From the NCBI GenBank assembly GCA_003247575.1, contig QJZC01000029.1, forward strand, positions 1 to 64,000: DNA of 64,000 bases, read 5' to 3'. Origin of the DNA: Pseudomonadota bacterium. Lineage in GTDB: Bacteria; Myxococcota_A; UBA9160; SZUA-336. The notes beneath the pieces are model-generated. The model saw only the letters and a list, made by a program, of their open reading frames with translations, was not told the DNA's origin and did not search any database. Of this stretch, positions 44,225-53,027 are shown in pieces (the stretch's first letter is position 1; each line of letters starts with the position of its first letter). Position numbers and translations under genes: made by a program.

Positions 44225-45484
44225 GTGCAAGAATCATCTCACCAACAAGGCAAGCAGCCGAGCTGGGTCTTCGACCCCTTCGCTCCCGGATTCGACGCAA
44301 ACCCGCATCCCCAGCTCGCACGTCTACGCGAAGAGCATCCAGTCTATTTCTGGGAGACCGGACGCGCCTGGATGCTGGGCCGCTACGACGACTGCGTCTC
44401 CGCGTTGCGCGATCCCCGACTCGGAGTCAGCATCCGCGCCTGGCGCTACGCGCACGAGCTGCAAGCGACTCCACTCGATTCGGTCTACGAGAACGGACTG
44501 TTCGCACTCTCCGCCGAGCGTCACACACGAATGCGTAAGCTCCTGAGCCCCAGCTTCACACCGCGCGCAATCGCAACACGCCAGCCCGAGATTCAAGCGA
44601 TCGTACGCGAAGCCCTCGACCGGGTCGCCTCGAGCTCCGAGTTCGACCTCGTCCCGAACGTCTCGGCGGTCATTCCCGTGCGCGTGATCGGGCGCTACCT
44701 CGGGATCCCGCGCGATCAGGAGCAGGTCTTCCGAGACTTCGCCTCGGCACTCGTCGCCGGAGTCAACCCGGTACTGCGGTCGCAGCTTCCGGCCAGCGCG
44801 TTCCAGGCCGCCGCCGAAGGTCGCGAGCTGCTGCTCCGGCTGATTGCCGAGCGGCGGCGGCATCCCGGCACCGACCTCCTGTCCGAGCTGATTCGCGCCG
44901 AGGACGAGGGCGACAAGCTGACCGCCGAAGAACTCGTGACGGTCGTCAGGAGCCTGGTCATCGCGGGGGCCGAGACGACCACACACCTGATCAGCCTCGG
45001 CTTGGTCAATCTGCTGGCACATCCCACTTGCGTCGAGCGACTGCGTCTCGATCCGAAGCTGTTTCCCAACGCGGTCGACGAGCTGCTCCGCTTCGACTTC
45101 TTCGGCCGGATCGGCACGGCTCGCTACACGCTCGAGCCCGTCGCATTCTGCGGCGTGGAGATCGGTCCCGGCGAGATGGTCATTCCCATGCTGAGCGCCG
45201 CCCTGCGCGACCCGCGACGCTTTCCGGATCCGGACCACTTCGACATCGACCGCGATCAGCGCTTCAACATCGCCTTCGGACAGGGAGCGCACTACTGCCT
45301 CGGTGCGGCGCTCGCGCGCCTGGAAGCCGAGGTGGTGTTCTCGGAGTTCTTCAAGCGCTACGCCGCGATCGAGCTCGTAGACGGCCCGCACTTCGAGCCC
45401 CATCCGGTGCTTCGGAACGCGACCTCGATTCGCCTGCGCGTGATCCCTCGGACGACGCCCAGAGACTCGCCGGGGCCTGGCTAG
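44225..45484 (+). CDS. cytochrome P450
   Basis: Soluble haem monooxygenase of 419 residues (bacterial class, no membrane anchor). I-helix AGAETTTH (248-255) with the proton-relay Thr, ExxR as Glu286-LL-Arg289, and the haem loop FGQGAHYCLGAALARLE with thiolate Cys358. The FG-loop and substrate region do not identify a substrate. The start is a GTG at 44225 preceded by AAGAAAGC. No ferredoxin or reductase gene lies nearby, so electrons must come from elsewhere. Confidence 0.95.
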   Translation: MQESSHQQGKQPSWVFDPFAPGFDANPHPQLARLREEHPVYFWETGRAWMLGRYDDCVSALRDPRLGVSIRAWRYAHELQATPLDSVYENGLFALSAERHTRMRKLLSPSFTPRAIATRQPEIQAIVREALDRVASSSEFDLVPNVSAVIPVRVIGRYLGIPRDQEQVFRDFASALVAGVNPVLRSQLPASAFQAAAEGRELLLRLIAERRRHPGTDLLSELIRAEDEGDKLTAEELVTVVRSLVIAGAETTTHLISLGLVNLLAHPTCVERLRLDPKLFPNAVDELLRFDFFGRIGTARYTLEPVAFCGVEIGPGEMVIPMLSAALRDPRRFPDPDHFDIDRDQRFNIAFGQGAHYCLGAALARLEAEVVFSEFFKRYAAIELVDGPHFEPHPVLRNATSIRLRVIPRTTPRDSPGPG

Positions 45485-45514
45485 AGAACCGCTCGAAGCT
45501 CGGACTGGCGGGCA

Positions 45515-48142
45515 ATGCCGATTCGCGATAGCAACCGGAGCATGACTTCGGCACTGCGCGCGTCGGTCGGGCTCCCGGTCCCAGTAGACCGCACGTTCGA
45601 CTATTCGGTGCCCGCCGGCATGCAGCTCGCACCGGGAGTCCAGGTGCTGGTGCCGTACGGTCCCCGGCAGCTGACCGGGGTCGTGGTCTCACTCGCCCCG
45701 CTCACACCGGCGGGAACGGGGCCGTCTGCTCGTTCACTTCGCCCGGTCACCCGCAGCATGCCTCAGCTGCCCTCGCTCTCCGCGGAGCTCGTTCGCGTCG
45801 TCCTGGAGTGCGCAGCAGAGTCGCTGTCTCCTCCCGGGCTGGCCCTGGCGGCCGCCCTTCCCCCCGGTTCCGCTCCCCGACCGACACACAACTATTCGCT
45901 GACGGATTCTGGTGCTCGCGCCCTGGCGCGCGCAGAGGTTCCGCGCGGCTTCCAGCCGCTGCTCGAGCAGCTCGCCAAGCAGCCGCTCGAGGAGGGCACG
46001 CTGCGGCGCCGCTTCGCCGGAATCGTGCCGGAGCTCGAGCGCCTGCAGCGCCTCGGTTGGGTGCGGCGCGAAGCAACGACCGCCCCCGCCCGCGCGCGCG
46101 CGAAGATCGAGCGCGTGTATCGCTTGGCGCCCGAAGTCTCGGCCGACGCGCTGGTCGCGGACCTCGGTCGAGCACCTCGCCAGGTAGAGCTCGTCCGAAA
46201 GCTGGCAGGCGAGCAGCCTCAGCCGCTTCCTGCAAGCTCGGCGCTGCGCAGCCTCATCCAAGCAGGCTCCGTGGTCGCTGAGCTGCGCGAGGTCACGCGC
46301 GACGTTTCGGGAACTCCCGTCGAGCGCGCACAGCCCGCACCCGCGCTCACCCCCGCTCAGTCCAAGGCCGTCGCGGAGATCGAAGCCACGATCCGTGAGC
46401 CGCGCTGCGAGACGTTCCTACTCTACGGGATCACCGGCAGCGGAAAGACCGAAGTGTACCTGCGCGCCTGCGCGCTCGCGCTCGAGCGAGAACGCGGCGT
46501 GATCGTGCTGGTTCCCGAGATCTCGCTGACGCACCAGCTGGTCGCACGCTTCCGCGCGCGCTTCGGCGATCGGGTCGCCGTGCTCCACAGCGCCCTCTCC
46601 GCCAGCGAACGCTTGGACCAGTGGCGCTGCATCGAGTCCGGCAGCCAACCGATCGCGATCGGAGCGCGCTCCGCCATCTTCGCGCCGTGTGCGCGCATCG
46701 GCCTGATCGTGATCGACGAGGAGCACGACGCTTCGTACCAGAGTGAAGACGGGTTCCGCTATGACGCGCGCGAGCTCGCGGCGGCGCTGGCGCGACTGCA
46801 CCGCTGTCCGCTCGTGCTCGGGTCCGCCACGCCCGACATCACCAGCGCGTATCGCGCGTCGAAGCGCGAGCTGCGAAGCCTGGTGCTCCCGCAGCGGGTG
46901 GCCAGCCGTCCCCTGCCTCGCGTAGACATCATCGACATGGAGCGCGTTCGACGCGCACCGGGTCCGGCGCGCTTGCTCTCCCAGCCGCTACAGCGCGCGG
47001 TCGCGCGCACGCTCACCGACGGCCACCAGGCGATCCTGCTGCTCAATCGCCGGGGCTTCGCCACCTACGTCTACTGCTTCCACTGCGGAGAGGGGGCGCG
47101 CTGCAAGCACTGCGACATCTCGCTCGTGTACCACGCGACCGGAGCTCCAGCGCGGCGCGACCGACCGGAGCAAGGCGAGCTTCGCTGCCACTATTGTGGA
47201 TACACCGAGGAGCCACGGCTCGAATGCAGCCACTGCGGGCGCGCGGACGGCGCACTGCTCGGCTACGGGACCGAGCGTCTGGAAGAGGAGGTCTCGGCCA
47301 TGTTCCCGCGGGCGCGCGTCGCCCGCCTCGACCGGGACACCTCCGCCCGCAAGGGGGCGCAGGAGCAGATCCTGCGCGCCTTCCATGCCGGCGAGACCGA
47401 TCTCTTGATCGGCACCCAGATGGTCGCCAAGGGACACGACATCCCGAACGTCACCCTGGTCGGTGTCATCCTGGCCGATCTCGGGCTACACATCCCCGAC
47501 TTCAGGGCAGGCGAGCGCACCTTTCAGCTGCTGACCCAGGTGGCCGGCCGAGCCGGTCGCGGAGACGACCCGGGCCACGTCCTGATCCAGACCTTCCTGC
47601 CCGATCACTACGCCATCGCGCTCGCCAAGAGCCACGACTACCCGAGCTTTTTCCGCGAGGAGCTGGGCCGACGGGAGCTTCACGGCTACCCTCCCTTTCG
47701 ATCGCTGGTGCGCGTAGACATCTCGGGCGCGGACTCGGGCCAGGTCGAACAGGCGGCGTGGACGCTCGCGGCCTGGGTCCGTGAGCTGGGAGCCAGATCC
47801 GAGGAGCCAGGGATGCAGCACGAGCCCAGTGCGGAGCAGCAGCCCGCAGAACAGCTCAAAGAACAGGCGGGATTACAGCCGGAACTACGGCCGCAACCAC
47901 AGCCGGAAGAAGAGCAGCCCGAAGTCCGGTCGGAAGAAGTCCGGTCGGAAGACTCGGTCGAGGTCTTGGGCCCTGCTCCGGCTCCCTTGACCCGGCTCCG
48001 GGACCAGTATCGCTGGCAGCTGCTGCTCCTGGGCCCCAAGGCGGAGCTGCTGGAACGGGGCCGGCAGCTGGACCGCAGGGCGCGCAAGCAGCTCCGCTCA
48101 GTTCAAGTACGGGTGGTTTCCGCCCCCGTTCAGATGCTATGA
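45515..48142 (+). CDS. priA: primosomal protein N' (replication restart helicase PriA)
   Basis: 3'-5' superfamily-2 helicase of 875 residues that rebuilds stalled forks. The N-terminal DNA-binding domain opens with VGLPVPVDRTFDYSVP. Helicase motifs include Walker A LYGITGSGKTEVY, DEEHDASYQ, SATPDI and ATYV. The zinc module has eight cysteines in CFHCGEGARCKHC and CHYCGYTEEPRLECSHCG. Late in the C-terminal domain there is a ~65-residue Glu/Gln/Pro-rich insertion (around 47800-47975) absent from ordinary PriA. ATG 45515 is used; ATG 45542 is also possible. Confidence 0.95.
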   Translation: MPIRDSNRSMTSALRASVGLPVPVDRTFDYSVPAGMQLAPGVQVLVPYGPRQLTGVVVSLAPLTPAGTGPSARSLRPVTRSMPQLPSLSAELVRVVLECAAESLSPPGLALAAALPPGSAPRPTHNYSLTDSGARALARAEVPRGFQPLLEQLAKQPLEEGTLRRRFAGIVPELERLQRLGWVRREATTAPARARAKIERVYRLAPEVSADALVADLGRAPRQVELVRKLAGEQPQPLPASSALRSLIQAGSVVAELREVTRDVSGTPVERAQPAPALTPAQSKAVAEIEATIREPRCETFLLYGITGSGKTEVYLRACALALERERGVIVLVPEISLTHQLVARFRARFGDRVAVLHSALSASERLDQWRCIESGSQPIAIGARSAIFAPCARIGLIVIDEEHDASYQSEDGFRYDARELAAALARLHRCPLVLGSATPDITSAYRASKRELRSLVLPQRVASRPLPRVDIIDMERVRRAPGPARLLSQPLQRAVARTLTDGHQAILLLNRRGFATYVYCFHCGEGARCKHCDISLVYHATGAPARRDRPEQGELRCHYCGYTEEPRLECSHCGRADGALLGYGTERLEEEVSAMFPRARVARLDRDTSARKGAQEQILRAFHAGETDLLIGTQMVAKGHDIPNVTLVGVILADLGLHIPDFRAGERTFQLLTQVAGRAGRGDDPGHVLIQTFLPDHYAIALAKSHDYPSFFREELGRRELHGYPPFRSLVRVDISGADSGQVEQAAWTLAAWVRELGARSEEPGMQHEPSAEQQPAEQLKEQAGLQPELRPQPQPEEEQPEVRSEEVRSEDSVEVLGPAPAPLTRLRDQYRWQLLLLGPKAELLERGRQLDRRARKQLRSVQVRVVSAPVQML

Positions 48143-48152
48143 AGGGTGCAGC

Positions 48153-48698
48153 ATGATCCTCGAAGTCCTCCAGTTCCCAGACCAACGACTGCGCGAGATC
48201 GCCAAGTCCGTGCTCGAAGCCGAGGTGAGCCAGGAACTACGCGATCTGGCCGCCAACATGGCCGAGACCATGTACGACGAGCCGGGAATCGGTCTGGCGG
48301 CGACCCAGGTCGGCGTGGCCAAGCGCCTGATCGTGATGGACCTGGACTGGAGCGAGGACCAGCCGCGCAACCCTCGCCTGCTGCTCAACCCCGAGATCGT
48401 CCGCCACGAAGGCCTCGAGATCTCGGAGCAGGAGGGCTGCCTGTCCGTCCCGGACTTCAAGGCGGACGTCGAGCGCTACGGACGTGTGATCGTGCGCGCG
48501 CGCACGCTCGACTGGGAGGAGATCGAGTTCGACGCCTCTGGGTTGGAGTCGTACTGCTTCCAGCACGAGATCGATCATCTCGACGGCAAGCTGTTCATCG
48601 ACCGCATCAGCAAGCTCAAGCGAGACTTCTACATCCGCCGGCGCAAGAAGCAGCTGCGCCGGGAGCAAGAAGACTCTGGCCACGACCGCTTCCTCTGA
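48153..48698 (+). CDS. def: peptide deformylase
   Basis: 181-residue metal-dependent enzyme that removes the N-formyl group from new proteins. All three motifs are present: GIGLAATQVG, EGCLSVP with the metal-binding Cys, and QHEIDHLDG with the HExxH-type ligands. A basic C-terminal helix follows (RRRKKQLRREQ). It starts 10 nt after priA and is followed within 12 nt by fmt, the classic def-fmt pair. Confidence 0.96.
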   Translation: MILEVLQFPDQRLREIAKSVLEAEVSQELRDLAANMAETMYDEPGIGLAATQVGVAKRLIVMDLDWSEDQPRNPRLLLNPEIVRHEGLEISEQEGCLSVPDFKADVERYGRVIVRARTLDWEEIEFDASGLESYCFQHEIDHLDGKLFIDRISKLKRDFYIRRRKKQLRREQEDSGHDRFL

Positions 48699-48710
48699 GC
48701 ACCCGCCCCC

Positions 48711-49697
48711 ATGACTTCCCCGCCTTCACAGCGGCTGCTCTTCCTCGGCACGCCGGACTTCGCAGTGCCCTCGCTACGCGCCCTGGCCCATAGCCAGCAC
48801 CAGGTCGTGGGGGTGGTTTCACAGCCAGACCGGCCGCGCGGGCGCGGACGCCAGCTCGAGTCCACGCCGGTTCACGCACTCGCGGACGAGCTCGACCTCC
48901 CGTTGCTCCAGCCCGAGAAGGTGGGAAGCCCTGATGCGCTCGCCTGGATGCGCGCACGCGATGCGTCGCTCGGCGTCGTCGTGGCGTTCGGCCAGTTCAT
49001 TCCCAAGTCGGTGCGCGAGCTCCCTCCCCTGGGCCTGATCAATGCGCACGGCAGCCTGCTGCCGCGGCACCGGGGTGCCGCCCCGATTCAGCATGCAATC
49101 CTCGCTGGCGACACGGTCACCGGGATCAGCGTGATGCGCGTCGTGCGCGAGATGGATGCGGGTCCCGAGTGCCTGCACCGAGAGATTCCGATCGGGCCCG
49201 ACGAGACCTCGGGTGAGCTGTTCGAGCGCCTGGCTGATCTCGCCGCGCTGGCGCTGTGCGAGGCGGTAGACCAAATTGCCCTCGGCACCGCTCGCTTCGT
49301 CGAGCAGGATCACTCGCGGGCGACCCTGGCCCCCAAGCTCGACAAGGAGTTCGCCGCCTTGCACTGGGACCAGCCTCGAAGTGCCCTGTTGCGCAGGATT
49401 CGAGCAGCCACCCCGTGGCCGGGCTGCACGCTCCAGCTGAGGCGCGCCGAGCGCACCCTGAAGCTGCTGCAAGTATGCGGGGGAGAAGCCTTTTCCAGCT
49501 CCGACCCCACCGGTGGCGGAGCTTCGCACCCGGCTCCGGGCAGCGTACGCGTGCGCTCAGGCCGACTCTGCGTGGCAGCGCTGGACGGCTGGATCGAGGT
49601 CCTTAGGCTTCAGTCCCCGGGTCGGCGCCCGCTCTCGGCAGAGGAATATCTTCGCGGCGCCGACATCCAACCGGATGAGGAGGCCATTACCGCATGA
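48711..49697 (+). CDS. fmt: methionyl-tRNA formyltransferase
   Basis: 328-residue enzyme that formylates initiator Met-tRNA with 10-formyl-THF. The Rossmann N-domain begins RLLFLGTPDFAVPSLRALA; the catalytic NAHGSLLPRHRGAAPIQHAI segment has the Asn and His of the active site, with the Asp expected in TGISVMRVVREMDAGP. The C-terminal OB-like domain is recognisable from WDQPRSALLRRIRAATPWPG. It is coupled to htpX by an ATGA overlap. Confidence 0.96.
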   Translation: MTSPPSQRLLFLGTPDFAVPSLRALAHSQHQVVGVVSQPDRPRGRGRQLESTPVHALADELDLPLLQPEKVGSPDALAWMRARDASLGVVVAFGQFIPKSVRELPPLGLINAHGSLLPRHRGAAPIQHAILAGDTVTGISVMRVVREMDAGPECLHREIPIGPDETSGELFERLADLAALALCEAVDQIALGTARFVEQDHSRATLAPKLDKEFAALHWDQPRSALLRRIRAATPWPGCTLQLRRAERTLKLLQVCGGEAFSSSDPTGGGASHPAPGSVRVRSGRLCVAALDGWIEVLRLQSPGRRPLSAEEYLRGADIQPDEEAITA

Positions 49698-50575
49698 ACA
49701 ACCTGAAGACTGCAGTCCTGTTGATCGGGCTCTCCGCCCTGCTCGTCTGGCTCGGCGGCCTGATCGGAGGCGCCGTCGGCGCTCAGATCGCCCTCGTGCT
49801 CGCGCTCTTCATGAACTTCGGTGCCTACTGGTGGAGCGACCAGCTCGTGTTGCGCATGTACCGCGCACAGCCGGTCACCCGCGCCGAAGCGCCGGAGCTG
49901 GTACGGGCGGTCGAGGAGCTGGTCGAGCGCGCCCAGATCCCGATGCCCAAGGTCTATATCATCCCGGGTCCCGCGCTGAACGCCTTCGCGACGGGGCGCA
50001 GTCCCAACCACGCTGCCGTGGCCGTGACCGAGGGTCTGCTCCAGCACATGAGCCGCAGCGAGGTCGCCGCAGTGCTCGCACACGAGCTCTCTCACATCGC
50101 GCACCGCGACATCCTGATCGGGACCATCGCCGCCACCCTGGTCGGCGCGATCACCATGCTGGGTCAGTTCGCACAGTGGAACGCGCTCTTCGGGGGCTAC
50201 GGCGACCGCGAAGAAGGCTCCCACCCACTGCTGGGGCTCGCGTTCGCCATGCTGGCCGGCGTGGGCGCGAGCCTGATCCAGCTCGCCATCTCGCGCTCGC
50301 GCGAGTACGAGGCCGACGCCGGCGCTGCGCGACTGATGGGAGACGTGCAGCCGATGATCTCGGCGCTGCGCAAGCTCGAGATGGGCGCCGAGCGGATTCC
50401 GCTCGCCGCAAGCGAGGCCTCGGCGCATCTATTCATCGTGAGCCCGCTGCGCGGCCGCGGCATGCAGAGCTGGTTCAGCACGCACCCACAGATCGCGGAT
50501 CGCATCGCACGCTTGCAGGAGCTCGACGTGCGCGCACCGAGTCGCTTCGAGGTGCTCGGAGGCAGCTATTCCTGA
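49694..50575 (+). CDS. htpX: protease HtpX homologue (membrane zinc metalloprotease)
   Basis: 293-residue inner-membrane M48 peptidase in quality control of membrane proteins. Two N-terminal membrane segments (residues 5-45), the active site HELSH (130-134) inside AAVLAHELSHIAHRD, two further hydrophobic segments, and the third ligand Glu in SREYEADAGAARLM are visible. The C-terminal FSTHPQIADRIARL is also family-typical. It lies between fmt and rsmB. Confidence 0.95.
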   Translation: MNNLKTAVLLIGLSALLVWLGGLIGGAVGAQIALVLALFMNFGAYWWSDQLVLRMYRAQPVTRAEAPELVRAVEELVERAQIPMPKVYIIPGPALNAFATGRSPNHAAVAVTEGLLQHMSRSEVAAVLAHELSHIAHRDILIGTIAATLVGAITMLGQFAQWNALFGGYGDREEGSHPLLGLAFAMLAGVGASLIQLAISRSREYEADAGAARLMGDVQPMISALRKLEMGAERIPLAASEASAHLFIVSPLRGRGMQSWFSTHPQIADRIARLQELDVRAPSRFEVLGGSYS

Positions 50576-50600
50576 CGACTCGACCAAACCCGGCGGTTCG

Positions 50601-52025
50601 ATGACCCCTGAAAAGCCCGGCACCGCAGGAAGCGGAAGGCGTGTGCGAGCCCCGCGCGACGGGGAATCCGCACGTCGTACAGATTCCCCGTCCCGCGGCG
50701 GGGCTTCCGCCCGCGCGATCGCCTGGAAGGTGCTGGTGCGCGTCGAGCGCCATCGTGCGTACGCCGATCTCACCCTGCACGCAGAGCTCGATCGCAGCTC
50801 GCTCGACCGGCGCGATCGCGCCTGGGCCACCGAGCTGACGTATGGCGCGCTGCGCATGCGCGGGCGCCTCGACGCCGCCCTGGCGCAGGTGATCGACCGG
50901 CCGCTCGGGAGTGTCGAAGTCGAGGTGCGCAACCTGCTGCGCCTGGGCGCCTATCAGGTGCTCGCCGTAGACAAGCTCGCACCGGCGATCGCCGTGTCGG
51001 AGACCGTGGAGCTGACTCACCAGCTGGGCTTCGAACGCGCGACGGGGTTCTTGAACGCGGTGCTGCGCCAGCTCGCGAAGCGCGCCGAGCGGCTGCGCTT
51101 CGCCTCCCTCGAAGAGGATCCGCTCGCCCACGTCCGAGACTGGGGCTCGCTGCCCGAGTGGCTCGCGCAGCGCTGGCTCGATGCACTCGGTCCCCAGGAA
51201 GCCATCGCACTGGCGCTCGCCAGCCTGCGCCAACCCCCGCGCACCGTGCGGGTCTCACCGGATGCCTCGCTCTCCGCCGTCGCGCGCCGGCTGGGCGGCC
51301 GACCGTGCCAATTCGCCCCCAGCGGCGTCACCGAGCTCGCGAAGGACCCCATCCGAGATCCCGGCTTCCTGCGGGGTGAATTCACGGTCCAGGACGAGGC
51401 CTCCCAACTGGTACCGCTCATGCTCGGAGCCCAGCCCGGCGACCGGGTCGTCGATTGCTGCGCCGCACCTGGCACCAAGGCCGTGCAGCTCGCCCAGCAG
51501 GTCGGCCCGCGCGGGGAGGTGATCGCCCTCGACCGGCACCCGAGCCGGGTTCCGCTGATCAACAAGGCCTCGCGGCGGCTGCACCTGCGCAACGTCCGCG
51601 CGCTGCAGCGGGATGTCGTCCAGGGCTTCGACCTTCAGGGCCCGATGCGCTTCCGCGGGATCCTGCTCGATGCCCCCTGCTCGGGGCTCGGTACCCTGCG
51701 GCGCAATCCCGACGCGCGCTGGTCGCTGCAGCCGAGCGACATCGAGTCGAGTGCCCAGCTTCAGTCCGAGCTGTTGCACTCCGCGTGCCGCTACGTTCAA
51801 CCTGGCGGGAACCTCGTCTATAGTGTCTGTACGCAGACGGCGGAAGAGACCGAGCAGGTGATCGACGCATTCCTCGACAAGCACCCCGACTTCGAGCGCG
51901 ACGATGCGCGGCCCTGGCTGCCCGAGGCCGCGCACAGCTTGCTCGACTCGCAGGGTGCTCTGCGCACGTTCCCACATCGCGATCGCTGTGACGGATTCTT
52001 CGCCCAGCGCTTGGTACGCCGATGA
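50601..52025 (+). CDS. rsmB: 16S rRNA (cytosine-967-C5) methyltransferase
   Basis: 474-residue enzyme. A ~35-residue Arg/Ser/Gly-rich leader precedes the NusB-like RNA-binding domain (ARAIAWKVLVRVERHRAYAD to VLRQLAKR) and then the SAM-dependent domain: DCCAAPGTKAVQLAQQ, DRHPSRVPLINKA, the first catalytic-type LLDAPCSGLGTLRRNPDARW and the second Cys in YSVCTQTAEETEQV. The end FFAQRLVRR is usual. The stop overlaps the rpe ATG. Confidence 0.95.
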   Translation: MTPEKPGTAGSGRRVRAPRDGESARRTDSPSRGGASARAIAWKVLVRVERHRAYADLTLHAELDRSSLDRRDRAWATELTYGALRMRGRLDAALAQVIDRPLGSVEVEVRNLLRLGAYQVLAVDKLAPAIAVSETVELTHQLGFERATGFLNAVLRQLAKRAERLRFASLEEDPLAHVRDWGSLPEWLAQRWLDALGPQEAIALALASLRQPPRTVRVSPDASLSAVARRLGGRPCQFAPSGVTELAKDPIRDPGFLRGEFTVQDEASQLVPLMLGAQPGDRVVDCCAAPGTKAVQLAQQVGPRGEVIALDRHPSRVPLINKASRRLHLRNVRALQRDVVQGFDLQGPMRFRGILLDAPCSGLGTLRRNPDARWSLQPSDIESSAQLQSELLHSACRYVQPGGNLVYSVCTQTAEETEQVIDAFLDKHPDFERDDARPWLPEAAHSLLDSQGALRTFPHRDRCDGFFAQRLVRR

Positions 52026-52728
52026 GCCGCTTTCGCATCGCCCCGTCGATTCTGTCGGCCGACTTCGGCCACTTGGCCGACGAGGTACGCGCGGCCGAGG
52101 ATGCCGGGGCGGATTGGGTCCACCTCGACGTGATGGACGGGCACTTCGTTCCCAATCTGACGATCGGCCCCGACATCGTGAGAGCCGTGGCGAACGTCAC
52201 CTCCCTCGTCGTCGACGTCCATCTCATGGTGAGCGAGCCCGCGCATCTGATCCCGAGCTTCGTCGACGCCGGGGCCCATTGCATCGGGGTCCACGTCGAA
52301 GCGTGCGCCCATCTCCACCGCACTCTGCAAGAAATCCGTGCCGCCGGGGTACGCGCGTGCGTCGTCCTCAATCCTGGTACCGCGCCCGAGCTGGTGAGGC
52401 CCGTGCTCCCCATGGTCGATCAGGTTCTGGTCATGACCGTAAATCCCGGTTTCGGCGGGCAGAGCTTCATCCCCGAGACCTTGCCCAAGCTCTATCAGCT
52501 GCGTCGTTGGATCGAGCTACAGCACCACCCGATCGACCTCTCCGTCGACGGAGGCATCAGCGCCGACACGATCGAGTCCGTCGCGCTGCACGGCGCGGAC
52601 TGTTTCATCATGGGCTCCGCCTTCTTCAAGAGCGGGGACTACAAGTGCTTCGTCGACTCGATCCGCCAGCGCCTCGCTGCCTACGAGCGCCACGATGCGG
52701 CGACGCGCGAATCCCAGATCTCGTCTTC

Positions 52729-52738
<10 letters not shown>
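52022..52738 (+). CDS. rpe: ribulose-phosphate 3-epimerase
   Basis: TIM-barrel enzyme of 238 residues interconverting ribulose-5-phosphate and xylulose-5-phosphate. Motifs: IAPSILSADFGHLADEV, WVHLDVMDGHFVPNLTIGP, DVHLMVSEP, GIHVE-like GVHVEACAH, VMTVNPGFGGQSFIPE and SVDGGISADTIESVALHGAD. The last codons and TAG stop lie inside the 5' acceptor strand of the downstream tRNA gene (10-nt overlap). Confidence 0.96.
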
Positions 52739-52804
<66 letters not shown>

Positions 52805-53027
52805 ATCGGATGTCCCATCGCGGCGACTCGCCGAGGTCCGTGCCTGCTTTACCCGGGCGCCTCGCCGAATGTGGCGCATCTTCATGCGCGCTGCGCGATA
52901 CGACAACCCGGGTTTCTCTGAACGGACCTGTCAACCACAACGCCGGACACAGCACTCGAAGCCGAGCCGCACAAAGGCTGATCGTGCGGGTATTCCTGGG
53001 ACTTCATACTCGAGCGGAGAGCACGAG

